A stretch of DNA of 6,586 nucleotides. Origin: Actinomycetota bacterium. GTDB taxonomy: Bacteria > Actinomycetota > Aquicultoria > Aquicultorales > Aquicultoraceae. Positions 1-5,376 of this stretch are shown piece by piece. Positions within the stretch are counted from its first letter, which is position 1. The number at the start of each line of letters is the position of its first letter. The notes beneath the pieces are model-generated. The model was not told the DNA's origin and searched no databases. It saw only the letters and a list, made by a program, of their open reading frames with translations. Location of the stretch: the NCBI GenBank assembly GCA_030017355.1, contig JASEIR010000129.1, positions 1-6,586 on the forward strand, in the 5' to 3' direction. The translations under genes and the position numbers were made by a program.

Positions 1-360
1 GTTATGCAAGAAGATAGCCATAAACCTTGTTATTCCACCCTCAGCAACGGTTTCATAAACAATGCAAGCCTGGCTTAGGCCAGATTGAGGTCGAGCATCA
101 GGATGGTTTTCAATCATGATTGCAATTGGGCGCCGCAAGCTTTTTTCCTCAGTTGTGTCTTGGTTGTCAAGAGGGCAGCGGAAATTAATGTTTGGCGGCT
201 CTGTGTTAGAAATCTTTTTGACCTCATTACTGGACTCAACCTCTCGATCTCGTTCATGCCTGCTCAGAGATGATGTTGCAGGCCAGTAAACGATGGTTAG
301 AGAACCGGCAACAAGAAGCAGCGATAATAACACTATTAAAAAGAGATAGATTTTCTTCAT
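1..360 (-). CDS. DUF3048 (YerB-like) envelope protein, N-terminal part only
   Basis: The reverse strand is open without a stop from an ATG at 360 to the window edge, giving the first 120 residues of a longer protein. Residues 4-25 form a hydrophobic segment after MKK, so the protein is probably exported or anchored in the membrane by its N-terminus. Residues 26-75 are polar and low in order. From about residue 77 the chain reads RRPIAIMIENHPDARPQSGL and then IVYETVAEGGITRFMAIF, which I recognise as the start of the DUF3048 domain seen in Bacillus YerB and in related proteins. YerB is a lipoprotein, but no lipobox cysteine is visible here. The molecular function of the family is not established. 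No strong Shine-Dalgarno sequence precedes the ATG. It is transcribed away from fabZ, so the two share the region 361-536. Family call fairly sure; the end of the gene is outside the window. Confidence 0.85.
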   Translation of the reverse strand, partial: MKKIYLFLIVLLSLLLVAGSLTIVYWPATSSLSRHERDREVESSNEVKKISNTEPPNINFRCPLDNQDTTEEKSLRRPIAIMIENHPDARPQSGLSQACIVYETVAEGGITRFMAIFLHN

Positions 361-536
361 AACTTAAAGCTAATCCAGTTTAGTGATATACTAAAGTTCA
401 ACTCTATACTAAATCCAGTTATGAACACCACAGTAGCATAAACTACCAGGGGGATGTCAGTCAAGCCAGTTGACTTCACGCTTTATTGGCGTTTGATAAA
501 AGCAAGAAAAAGGGCTAATATCGATAGGAGATTGCT
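361..536. promoter_or_regulatory. Divergent intergenic region with palindrome and direct repeats
   Basis: This gap separates the minus-strand DUF3048 gene from fabZ and must hold both start signals. It contains a perfect 6+6 palindrome, TTTAGT-5-ACTAAA, at 379-395. TATACTAAA occurs twice, at 387-395 and 405-413, and ATCCAGTT occurs twice, at 373-380 and 413-420, with a further CCAGTT at 466-471. Such an arrangement in a divergent promoter region could be an operator for a dimeric regulator, but AT-rich promoter DNA yields short repeats by chance, so this is inference. Confidence 0.35.
470..521 (+). promoter_or_regulatory. Candidate sigma-A type promoter(s) for fabZ
   Basis: Two poor-to-fair candidates overlap. 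One has TTGACT at 470-475 and GATAAA at 495-500, with a long 19-base spacer. The other has TTGATA at 493-498 and TAATAT at 516-521 with an ideal 17-base spacer, but it would start transcription inside the AGGAG at 526-530 and so lose the ribosome binding site. The first is more compatible with translation. Neither is proven. Confidence 0.3.
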
Positions 537-974
537 ATGGGAGGAAATTTTGTGCTAGGAGTGGAAGAAATCCAAAAAATAATTCCCCATCGTTACCCGT
601 TTCTGCTGGTAGATAGAATAATCGAGCTTGAATCAGGTAAACGAGCCAGGGGGATTAAGAATGTAACTGTGAACGAGCCGTTTTTTGCAGGTCATTTTCC
701 AAATTACCCCGTTATGCCTGGTGTGCTAATTGTGGAAGCTTTGGCGCAAGTTGGGGCGGTGGCAATCTTAAGCCAGGAGGAGAACAAAGGCAAGATTGTT
801 TTCTTTGCAGGTATCGATGGTTTTCGATTTAGGCGGCAGGTTGTCCCTGGCGACCAATTGACTCTTGAGGTTGAGATAATAAAATCGAAGGGTCCTATTG
901 GCAAGGGAAAGGCTGCTGCTTCTGTTGGCAGTGAGGCTGTTGCAGAAGGCGAGCTGATGTTTGCTGTTAAATGA
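537..974 (+). CDS. fabZ: 3-hydroxyacyl-[acyl-carrier-protein] dehydratase FabZ
   Basis: FabZ dehydrates (3R)-hydroxyacyl-ACP to trans-2-enoyl-ACP in the type II fatty acid elongation cycle in the cytosol. The 145-residue product is of normal length for this hot-dog-fold family. The N-terminal signature HRYPFLLVDRI is at residues 18-28. The active-site block GHFPNYPVMPGVLIVEALAQ is at 52-71, with His53 and Glu67 as the expected catalytic pair. FFAGIDGFRFRRQVVPGD follows near 98-115, also typical. The ATG at 537 is preceded by AGGAG (526-530) at a 6-base spacing, which settles the start. fabZ often sits beside lipid A genes in Gram-negatives; here none are seen and its neighbour is a sugar-nucleotide dehydrogenase. 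The stop codon TGA coincides with the first bases of a GC-rich repeat element, so the C-terminus may have been set by that element. Confidence 0.96.
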   Translation: MGGNFVLGVEEIQKIIPHRYPFLLVDRIIELESGKRARGIKNVTVNEPFFAGHFPNYPVMPGVLIVEALAQVGAVAILSQEENKGKIVFFAGIDGFRFRRQVVPGDQLTLEVEIIKSKGPIGKGKAAASVGSEAVAEGELMFAVK

Positions 975-1003
975 CCGCCGACAGCAGACCGTCGGCGGTC
1001 ATT
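970..1003. repeat. GC-rich inverted repeat after fabZ, member of the NGACCGC repeat family
   Basis: A perfect 13-base stem, AATGACCGCCGAC (970-982) and GTCGGCGGTCATT (991-1003), encloses an 8-base loop. It includes the fabZ stop codon. The left arm plus loop (972-992) matches 6553-6573 at 19 of 21 positions, so this is one copy of a repeat family also found at the right edge. A stem this strong directly after a stop could pause or end transcription or protect the mRNA 3' end. The bases after it (ACACGATTTTAA) are not a convincing T-tract, so I do not call a classical intrinsic terminator. Confidence 0.75.
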
Positions 1004-1071
1004 ACACGATTTTAATTGCTTAGGCGAAAGCAAGAGAAAGATAAAGGATTGGTGGTAATAAAGGGTTAACA

Positions 1072-2382
1072 ATGGAAGATAATCAGATATCTCTGACAGA
1101 TAAAATAACATCAAAGAGCGCCCGCGTTGCAATAATAGGCATGGGTTATGTTGGGCTCCCGCTGTCAGTTGCAATAGCTCAAGCTGGCTTTAAAGTTACA
1201 GGGATTGATTTAGATAAAGAGAAGGTATCAAAGCTAAATGATGGTGAAAGCTATATTTCAGATATTGAAACACCTGTCGTTAAGGAGTTAGCAAAAGCCG
1301 GTCTCCTTAGCGCAACGACTGATTTTTCTGTTATCAAAGAAGTTGATATTGTCAGTATATGCGTGCCAACACCGCTAAGTGAAATGCGAGAGCCAGATAT
1401 CTCCTACGTGCGCTCTGCTGCTAATGAAGTGGCTAAGTATTTAAAGTGCGGCCAGCTGATCATTCTAGAGAGCACCACCTATCCCGGGACAACCGAAGAG
1501 GTCATCCTTCCAATTCTTGAGGAAAGCGGCCTAACCGTTGGCAAGGATTTTTATTTAGCCTTCTCACCGGAAAGGGTTGACCCGGGCAATAAGACCTACG
1601 GCATTAAAAACACACCTAAAATTGTTGGTGGCGTGACGCAAACGTGCACTAAGGTTGCTGAGCAGTTTTATGGACAATTTATAGAAAGAGTAGTTCCAGT
1701 ATCTTCAACCCGAGCTGCTGAGATGACAAAACTTCTAGAAAACATTTTCCGCTGCGTAAATATAGCGCTTGTAAATGAACTTATGCTGCTATGCGATCGT
1801 ATGGATATCAATATCTGGGAGGTCATCGACGCTGCATCAACCAAACCGTTTGGGTTCATGCCTTTCTTCCCCGGCCCCGGTTTAGGCGGTCATTGCATAC
1901 CAATAGACCCGTTCTACCTGTCCTGGAAGGCACGCCAGTATGATTTCCATACCGAGTTTATAGAACTTGCTGGAAAAACAAACGAGAGCATCCCATATTA
2001 CGTTGTTTCAAAAGTTGGTGAAGCATTAAATTCGCACGAAAAAAGCATCAAAGGATCCAATATACTGATTCTTGGAATTGCTTATAAAAAGGATATAGGC
2101 GATACTAGAGAGTCGCCCGCGCTTAAGATTATTGCGCTTCTTGAAAAGCTAGGGGCACAAATTGCCTATCACGATCCTTATGTTGCTGAGGAAATTATTG
2201 GCACAAAAACATATAAATCGGTAGAGCTTACTCCAGAAGTTGTGCAGGAAAGCGACTGTGTTCTCATAGTTACAGACCATTCTTCAGTTGACTATAGCTT
2301 GATTGCCGAGAATGCAAGGCTTATCGTCGATACCAGAAATAAGCTGAAAAATTTTGTAGGCAATCACATTATTCATATATAG
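1072..2382 (+). CDS. wbpA: UDP-N-acetyl-D-glucosamine 6-dehydrogenase, WbpA type
   Basis: This enzyme family oxidises C6 of a UDP-N-acetylhexosamine to the uronic acid with two NAD+. The 436 residues match the usual three-domain layout. The N-terminal NAD-binding Rossmann fold has IIGMGYVGLPLS at 21-32. The SICVPTPL block is at 95-102 and FSPERVDPG at 164-172. The central substrate domain has Lys220 in MTKLLEN and the catalytic Cys275 in GGHCIPIDPFY. The C-terminal UDP-binding domain has GIAYKKDIGDTRESPA at 335-350. The sequence looks closer to the WbpA/TviB group than to UDP-glucose dehydrogenases. UDP-ManNAc dehydrogenase (WecC) is the main alternative; the downstream 3-dehydrogenase, aminotransferase and acetyltransferase favour UDP-GlcNAc as substrate. 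AAGGG at 1061-1065, six bases before the ATG, supports the start. It follows fabZ after 97 bases and is separated by 201 bases from the next gene, so it may be transcribed separately or with readthrough. Confidence 0.9.
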   Translation: MEDNQISLTDKITSKSARVAIIGMGYVGLPLSVAIAQAGFKVTGIDLDKEKVSKLNDGESYISDIETPVVKELAKAGLLSATTDFSVIKEVDIVSICVPTPLSEMREPDISYVRSAANEVAKYLKCGQLIILESTTYPGTTEEVILPILEESGLTVGKDFYLAFSPERVDPGNKTYGIKNTPKIVGGVTQTCTKVAEQFYGQFIERVVPVSSTRAAEMTKLLENIFRCVNIALVNELMLLCDRMDINIWEVIDAASTKPFGFMPFFPGPGLGGHCIPIDPFYLSWKARQYDFHTEFIELAGKTNESIPYYVVSKVGEALNSHEKSIKGSNILILGIAYKKDIGDTRESPALKIIALLEKLGAQIAYHDPYVAEEIIGTKTYKSVELTPEVVQESDCVLIVTDHSSVDYSLIAENARLIVDTRNKLKNFVGNHIIHI

Positions 2383-2538
2383 TGTTCAGTGCCTCAGTTA
2401 TTAGTGCTGCAGTTATTAATGCTGCAGAATATTAATTAGGAACTGCAATGCTGCTAAACTGCAGCACTGCCAAACTGTTAACTGCAGCACCGAGGAACTT
2501 AACTTTTTAATTCCTGCTGGCTATTGGCTGGCCCAGAG
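2383..2538. repeat. Repeat-rich spacer with CTGCAG-centred direct and inverted repeats
   Basis: No gene is visible in this spacer. It begins with a 15-base tandem repeat, CAGTTATTAGTGCTG (2395-2409) and CAGTTATTAATGCTG (2410-2424), differing at one base. AACTGCAGCAC occurs at 2457-2467 and 2480-2490, 23 bases apart. Both are inverted matches to 2403-2415: AGTGCTGCAGTT (2403-2414) pairs with 2457-2468, or GTGCTGCAGTTA (2404-2415) pairs with 2479-2490, each over 12 bases. The two pairings exclude one another. A separate stem, AGGAA-c-TTAA (2493-2502) with TTAATTCCT (2507-2515), closes a 4-base loop. It could be a folded leader RNA or the remains of a small repeat element; the sequence alone does not decide. 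Confidence 0.6.
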
Positions 2539-2566
2539 TTCTAGACCAACAAAACATTGGCTAGAA
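2539..2566 (+). promoter_or_regulatory. Hairpin just upstream of the oxidoreductase copy 1 ribosome binding site
   Basis: TTCTAG (2539-2544) and CCAA (2546-2549) pair with TTGG (2557-2560) and CTAGAA (2561-2566), a 10-base-pair stem with one bulged A and a 7-base loop. It ends a few bases before the AGGAG at 2572-2576. In RNA it would hide the in-frame TTG at 2557 and leave the downstream ribosome binding site exposed. Its right arm overlaps the left edge of the 1-kb duplication. A regulatory role is only inferred. Confidence 0.4.
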
Positions 2567-3553
2567 GGGGTAGGAGAACAATATTGGTTAACATAGGAGT
2601 CATAGGATACGGATACTGGGGACCAAACTTAGTTAGAAACTTTTATCAGATAGCGGAAAGCAACCTTACTTTCGTCTGTGATCTAAATCCAGATAACTTG
2701 AAAAAAGTAAGAGCACTATATCCAAAAGTAGAAGTTACTAAAGATGTTGATGATGTCTTAAATAATTCTTCAATAGATGCGGTTGTAATAGCAACTTCTG
2801 CAATTACCCATTATGAGCTAGCAAAAAAAGCACTTCTTGCAGGAAAACACATAATGGTTGAAAAACCACTTACCCTAAGCAGCAAGACAAGCCGCGATCT
2901 TATCGAGACAGCAGAAAGACAAGGCTGCATACTTATGGTAGGGCATCTTCTTGTTTATCACCCAGCAATTGAGTATATAAAAAAACTAGTAGACTCTGGA
3001 AGTCTTGGAGATATCCACTACCTTTACACCCAGAGGCTAAACTTGGGGCAGGTTAGAACGGATGAGAACGCATTATGGGATTTAGCGCCGCATGACATTT
3101 CACTTATTTTCCACCTTGTAAGCGGCAAGGAGCCCGTTAGTGTCTCAGCCAGAGGCGCCTCCTACATCACACAGGGTATTGAAGACGTTGTCTTCTGCTC
3201 GGTTGCTCTTGAAGGTGGTGCAATGGCCCATATCCATGTAAGCTGGCTTGACCCTCACAAGATAAGAAAGCTTACTGTTGTTGGAAACAAGAAAATGGCT
3301 GTCTTTGATGATATGGAAAGCTCTGAGAAGGTTAGAATCTATGATAAAGGGGTCGATATAAATCCTGATTATCGGTCTTACGGCGAGGATCTAACTTTAA
3401 GGTTTGGAGATATTGTAACCCCCTCAATCAAAATGAAAGAGCCCCTTCGAGCCGAATGCGAGCACTTTATTGAATGTGTGAAGACTGGCAAGAGGCCAAG
3501 AAGTGATGGCTATGACGGGCTAAGAGTTGTCAAGGTACTTGAGGCAGCGCAGG
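2565..3553. repeat. Long direct repeat, copy A (partner 3592-4580)
   Basis: The 989 bases from 2565 recur at 3592 with a constant offset of 1027 bases. By eye I find one difference, T at 3468 against C at 4495, silent in a Phe codon. The repeat takes in the ribosome binding site and all but the last 47 bases of the oxidoreductase gene. Left of 2565/3592 and right of 3553/4580 the similarity collapses abruptly. Confidence 0.95.
2572..2576 (+). promoter_or_regulatory. Ribosome binding site fixing the start of oxidoreductase copy 1
   Basis: AGGAG lies 7 bases before the TTG at 2584. The same AGGAG-7-TTG arrangement recurs exactly before copy 2 (3599-3603, TTG at 3611), where no longer start is possible without leaving the unique part of the repeat. 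This argues that copy 1 also starts at 2584 and not at the in-frame TTG at 2557, which lacks a ribosome binding site and sits in a hairpin arm. Confidence 0.8.
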
Positions 3554-3600
3554 AGTCTTTGAAAAACGATGGGAAAACTATAAAGATAGAAAAGGGGTAG
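2584..3600 (+). CDS. Gfo/Idh/MocA-family NAD(P)-dependent oxidoreductase, copy 1 (WbpB-like)
   Basis: In this context the likely reaction is oxidation of the C3 hydroxyl of UDP-GlcNAc-uronate to the 3-keto sugar that the downstream aminotransferase uses. The 338-residue product has an N-terminal Rossmann domain, GVIGYGYWGPNLVRNF at residues 5-20, and the family motif EKP at 93-95 with Lys94 as the expected catalytic lysine. WDLAPHDISLIFHL at 165-178 holds a conserved His170. A C-terminal alpha/beta domain follows. Length is normal. The start is taken at TTG 2584 with AGGAG seven bases upstream; an in-frame TTG at 2557 would add nine residues. Copy 1 and copy 2 are identical for residues 1-323 and then differ: copy 1 ends ESLKNDGKTIKIEKG. 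Its stop codon overlaps the ribosome binding site of copy 2, suggesting coupled translation. The substrate is inferred from neighbours; the sequence is not especially like Pseudomonas WbpB, so I give no symbol. Confidence 0.85.
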   Translation: MVNIGVIGYGYWGPNLVRNFYQIAESNLTFVCDLNPDNLKKVRALYPKVEVTKDVDDVLNNSSIDAVVIATSAITHYELAKKALLAGKHIMVEKPLTLSSKTSRDLIETAERQGCILMVGHLLVYHPAIEYIKKLVDSGSLGDIHYLYTQRLNLGQVRTDENALWDLAPHDISLIFHLVSGKEPVSVSARGASYITQGIEDVVFCSVALEGGAMAHIHVSWLDPHKIRKLTVVGNKKMAVFDDMESSEKVRIYDKGVDINPDYRSYGEDLTLRFGDIVTPSIKMKEPLRAECEHFIECVKTGKRPRSDGYDGLRVVKVLEAAQESLKNDGKTIKIEKG

Positions 3601-4580
3601 GAGAACAATATTGGTTAACATAGGAGTCATAGGATACGGATACTGGGGACCAAACTTAGTTAGAAACTTTTATCAGATAGCGGAAAGCAACCTTACTTTC
3701 GTCTGTGATCTAAATCCAGATAACTTGAAAAAAGTAAGAGCACTATATCCAAAAGTAGAAGTTACTAAAGATGTTGATGATGTCTTAAATAATTCTTCAA
3801 TAGATGCGGTTGTAATAGCAACTTCTGCAATTACCCATTATGAGCTAGCAAAAAAAGCACTTCTTGCAGGAAAACACATAATGGTTGAAAAACCACTTAC
3901 CCTAAGCAGCAAGACAAGCCGCGATCTTATCGAGACAGCAGAAAGACAAGGCTGCATACTTATGGTAGGGCATCTTCTTGTTTATCACCCAGCAATTGAG
4001 TATATAAAAAAACTAGTAGACTCTGGAAGTCTTGGAGATATCCACTACCTTTACACCCAGAGGCTAAACTTGGGGCAGGTTAGAACGGATGAGAACGCAT
4101 TATGGGATTTAGCGCCGCATGACATTTCACTTATTTTCCACCTTGTAAGCGGCAAGGAGCCCGTTAGTGTCTCAGCCAGAGGCGCCTCCTACATCACACA
4201 GGGTATTGAAGACGTTGTCTTCTGCTCGGTTGCTCTTGAAGGTGGTGCAATGGCCCATATCCATGTAAGCTGGCTTGACCCTCACAAGATAAGAAAGCTT
4301 ACTGTTGTTGGAAACAAGAAAATGGCTGTCTTTGATGATATGGAAAGCTCTGAGAAGGTTAGAATCTATGATAAAGGGGTCGATATAAATCCTGATTATC
4401 GGTCTTACGGCGAGGATCTAACTTTAAGGTTTGGAGATATTGTAACCCCCTCAATCAAAATGAAAGAGCCCCTTCGAGCCGAATGCGAGCACTTCATTGA
4501 ATGTGTGAAGACTGGCAAGAGGCCAAGAAGTGATGGCTATGACGGGCTAAGAGTTGTCAAGGTACTTGAGGCAGCGCAGG
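3592..4580. repeat. Long direct repeat, copy B (partner 2565-3553)
   Basis: This is the second copy of the 989-base repeat. Its first bases, AAGGGGTAG, double as the last codons and stop of oxidoreductase copy 1, and the following GAGAACAATATTG is the leader and start of copy 2. Beyond 4580 the sequence matches the tail of copy 1 at only 28 of 47 positions. Confidence 0.95.
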
Positions 4581-4627
4581 CATCTTTAGAAAATGGCGGA
4601 AAACCAATTGAAATAGCGAGGGATTAA
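3611..4627 (+). CDS. Gfo/Idh/MocA-family NAD(P)-dependent oxidoreductase, copy 2 (WbpB-like)
   Basis: The 338-residue product equals copy 1 for its first 323 residues, including the Rossmann glycines at 8-13, EKP at 93-95 and His170, so it should have the same fold and substrate. Only the C-terminal 15 residues differ (ASLENGGKPIEIARD). The reading frame is intact and all family motifs are kept, so neither copy looks like a pseudogene. The TTG start has AGGAG at 3599-3603, which overlaps the stop codon of copy 1. Two bases separate its stop from the acyltransferase start. Equal copies could raise enzyme dose or form mixed oligomers; the differing tail may be of no consequence, because the end of the chain is usually variable in this family. 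The sugar-3-dehydrogenase role rests on context. Confidence 0.85.
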   Translation: MVNIGVIGYGYWGPNLVRNFYQIAESNLTFVCDLNPDNLKKVRALYPKVEVTKDVDDVLNNSSIDAVVIATSAITHYELAKKALLAGKHIMVEKPLTLSSKTSRDLIETAERQGCILMVGHLLVYHPAIEYIKKLVDSGSLGDIHYLYTQRLNLGQVRTDENALWDLAPHDISLIFHLVSGKEPVSVSARGASYITQGIEDVVFCSVALEGGAMAHIHVSWLDPHKIRKLTVVGNKKMAVFDDMESSEKVRIYDKGVDINPDYRSYGEDLTLRFGDIVTPSIKMKEPLRAECEHFIECVKTGKRPRSDGYDGLRVVKVLEAAQASLENGGKPIEIARD

Positions 4628-4629
4628 TT

Positions 4630-5367
4630 TTGAGCGCTTTTATTCATGATACAGCCAAAATTGGAGAGGGCGTTACTATTGGCCGCAATGCTGTCATTCT
4701 TGCAGATGTGGAAATTGCAGAAGGTGTTCATATCGGCCATAACGTGGTGATTCATGAGGGAGCAAAGCTGGGGAGAGGAACGGTTATTGGCGATAATGCG
4801 GTTGTTGGAAGACAGCCAAAACCAGCTGCTACAAGCAGCCTTTCCTATAGCAAACCTTTTAAGCCGCTTGAGATAGGGGAGAGCTGTACAATTGGCGCGG
4901 GAGCTGTTTTATATGCGGGCTCTACTATAGGTAATAAAACTATGGTAGCTGACCTTGCCTCAATTAGAGAAAATTGCAGGATAGGAAGTTTTTCGCTAAT
5001 TGGCAGAGGTGTTTGCGTTGAGAATGATGTAAGCATTGGTGATTACACCAAGGTGCAATCAAATGCATATATAACAGCTTACACAACGCTTGAAGATTAT
5101 GTTTTTATAGCGCCATGCGTAACAACAACCAATGATAACTTCATGGGGCGAACTAAAGAAAGATTTAAATTTATGAAAGGCGCTCATGTAAAGAGAGGTG
5201 CTCGAGTTGGCGGCAACTCGATCTTGCTCCCGGGTATTGTGATAGGCGAGGAAGCATTTGTTGCTGCTGGCTCAGTTGTGACAAGAGACGTCCCTCCTGC
5301 AAAGCTTGTCATGGGCATCCCGGCAAAAGTTGTAAGAGACGTTCCTGAGGAAGAGATGTTGAAATGA
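4630..5367 (+). CDS. wbpD: Hexapeptide-repeat N-acetyltransferase, WbpD/WlbB-like
   Basis: The likely reaction is acetyl-CoA-dependent acetylation of the 3-amino group of UDP-GlcNAc(3NH2)A, completing the diacetamido sugar. The 245 residues are almost wholly left-handed beta-helix repeats of the [LIV]-G-x-x-x type: residues 10-60 (AKIGEGVTIGRNAVI onward), 80-145, and 185-222 after a loop. Interruptions are at 61-80 (GRQPKPAATSSLSYSKPFKP region) and about 168-185 (NDNFMGRTKERFKFMKG), the latter a usual place for a loop over the active site in these trimeric enzymes. The end, AAGSVVTRDVPPAKLVMGIPAKVVRDV, is the typical C-terminal coil. It appears longer than the roughly 190-residue WbpD/WlbB proteins because of extra N-terminal coils. 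The TTG start has GAGGGA at 4618-4623, six bases upstream, inside the end of the preceding gene. The exact acceptor is inferred from the aminotransferase next door. Confidence 0.82.
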   Translation: MSAFIHDTAKIGEGVTIGRNAVILADVEIAEGVHIGHNVVIHEGAKLGRGTVIGDNAVVGRQPKPAATSSLSYSKPFKPLEIGESCTIGAGAVLYAGSTIGNKTMVADLASIRENCRIGSFSLIGRGVCVENDVSIGDYTKVQSNAYITAYTTLEDYVFIAPCVTTTNDNFMGRTKERFKFMKGAHVKRGARVGGNSILLPGIVIGEEAFVAAGSVVTRDVPPAKLVMGIPAKVVRDVPEEEMLK

Positions 5368-5376
5368 GGAGAATTT

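Noticed and set aside
454..558. 34-codon open frame starting ATGTCAGTCAAG between the divergent genes, overlapping the fabZ start
   Set aside because: No ribosome binding site at a usable distance (the G run abuts the ATG), no recognisable family, and length within chance expectation.
970..1003. Intrinsic transcription terminator after fabZ
   Set aside because: The stem is strong but the following bases do not form a proper T-run, and the sequence belongs to a repeat family found elsewhere in the window.
1010..1071. Riboswitch-like element (GCTTAGGCGAAAGC) ahead of the dehydrogenase
   Set aside because: Only a 6-base stem is present (TTGCTT at 1016-1021, AAGCAA at 1028-1033) and no conserved riboswitch core could be matched.
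704..1174. 156-codon open frame on the minus strand across the fabZ end and dehydrogenase start
   Set aside because: It is antisense to two well-recognised genes and the intervening hairpin, with no recognisable motif; other short antisense frames in the window were dismissed for the same reason.
2557..2583. In-frame TTG at 2557 that would extend oxidoreductase copy 1 by nine residues
   Set aside because: It has no ribosome binding site, lies in a hairpin arm, and the added residues (Arg-rich) are just the translated AGGAG region; copy 2 starts at the equivalent of 2584.
2565..4580. Composite mobile element or insertion sequence behind the duplication
   Set aside because: No transposase, terminal inverted repeats or target-site duplications were seen; the repeat consists of the oxidoreductase gene and its leader only.
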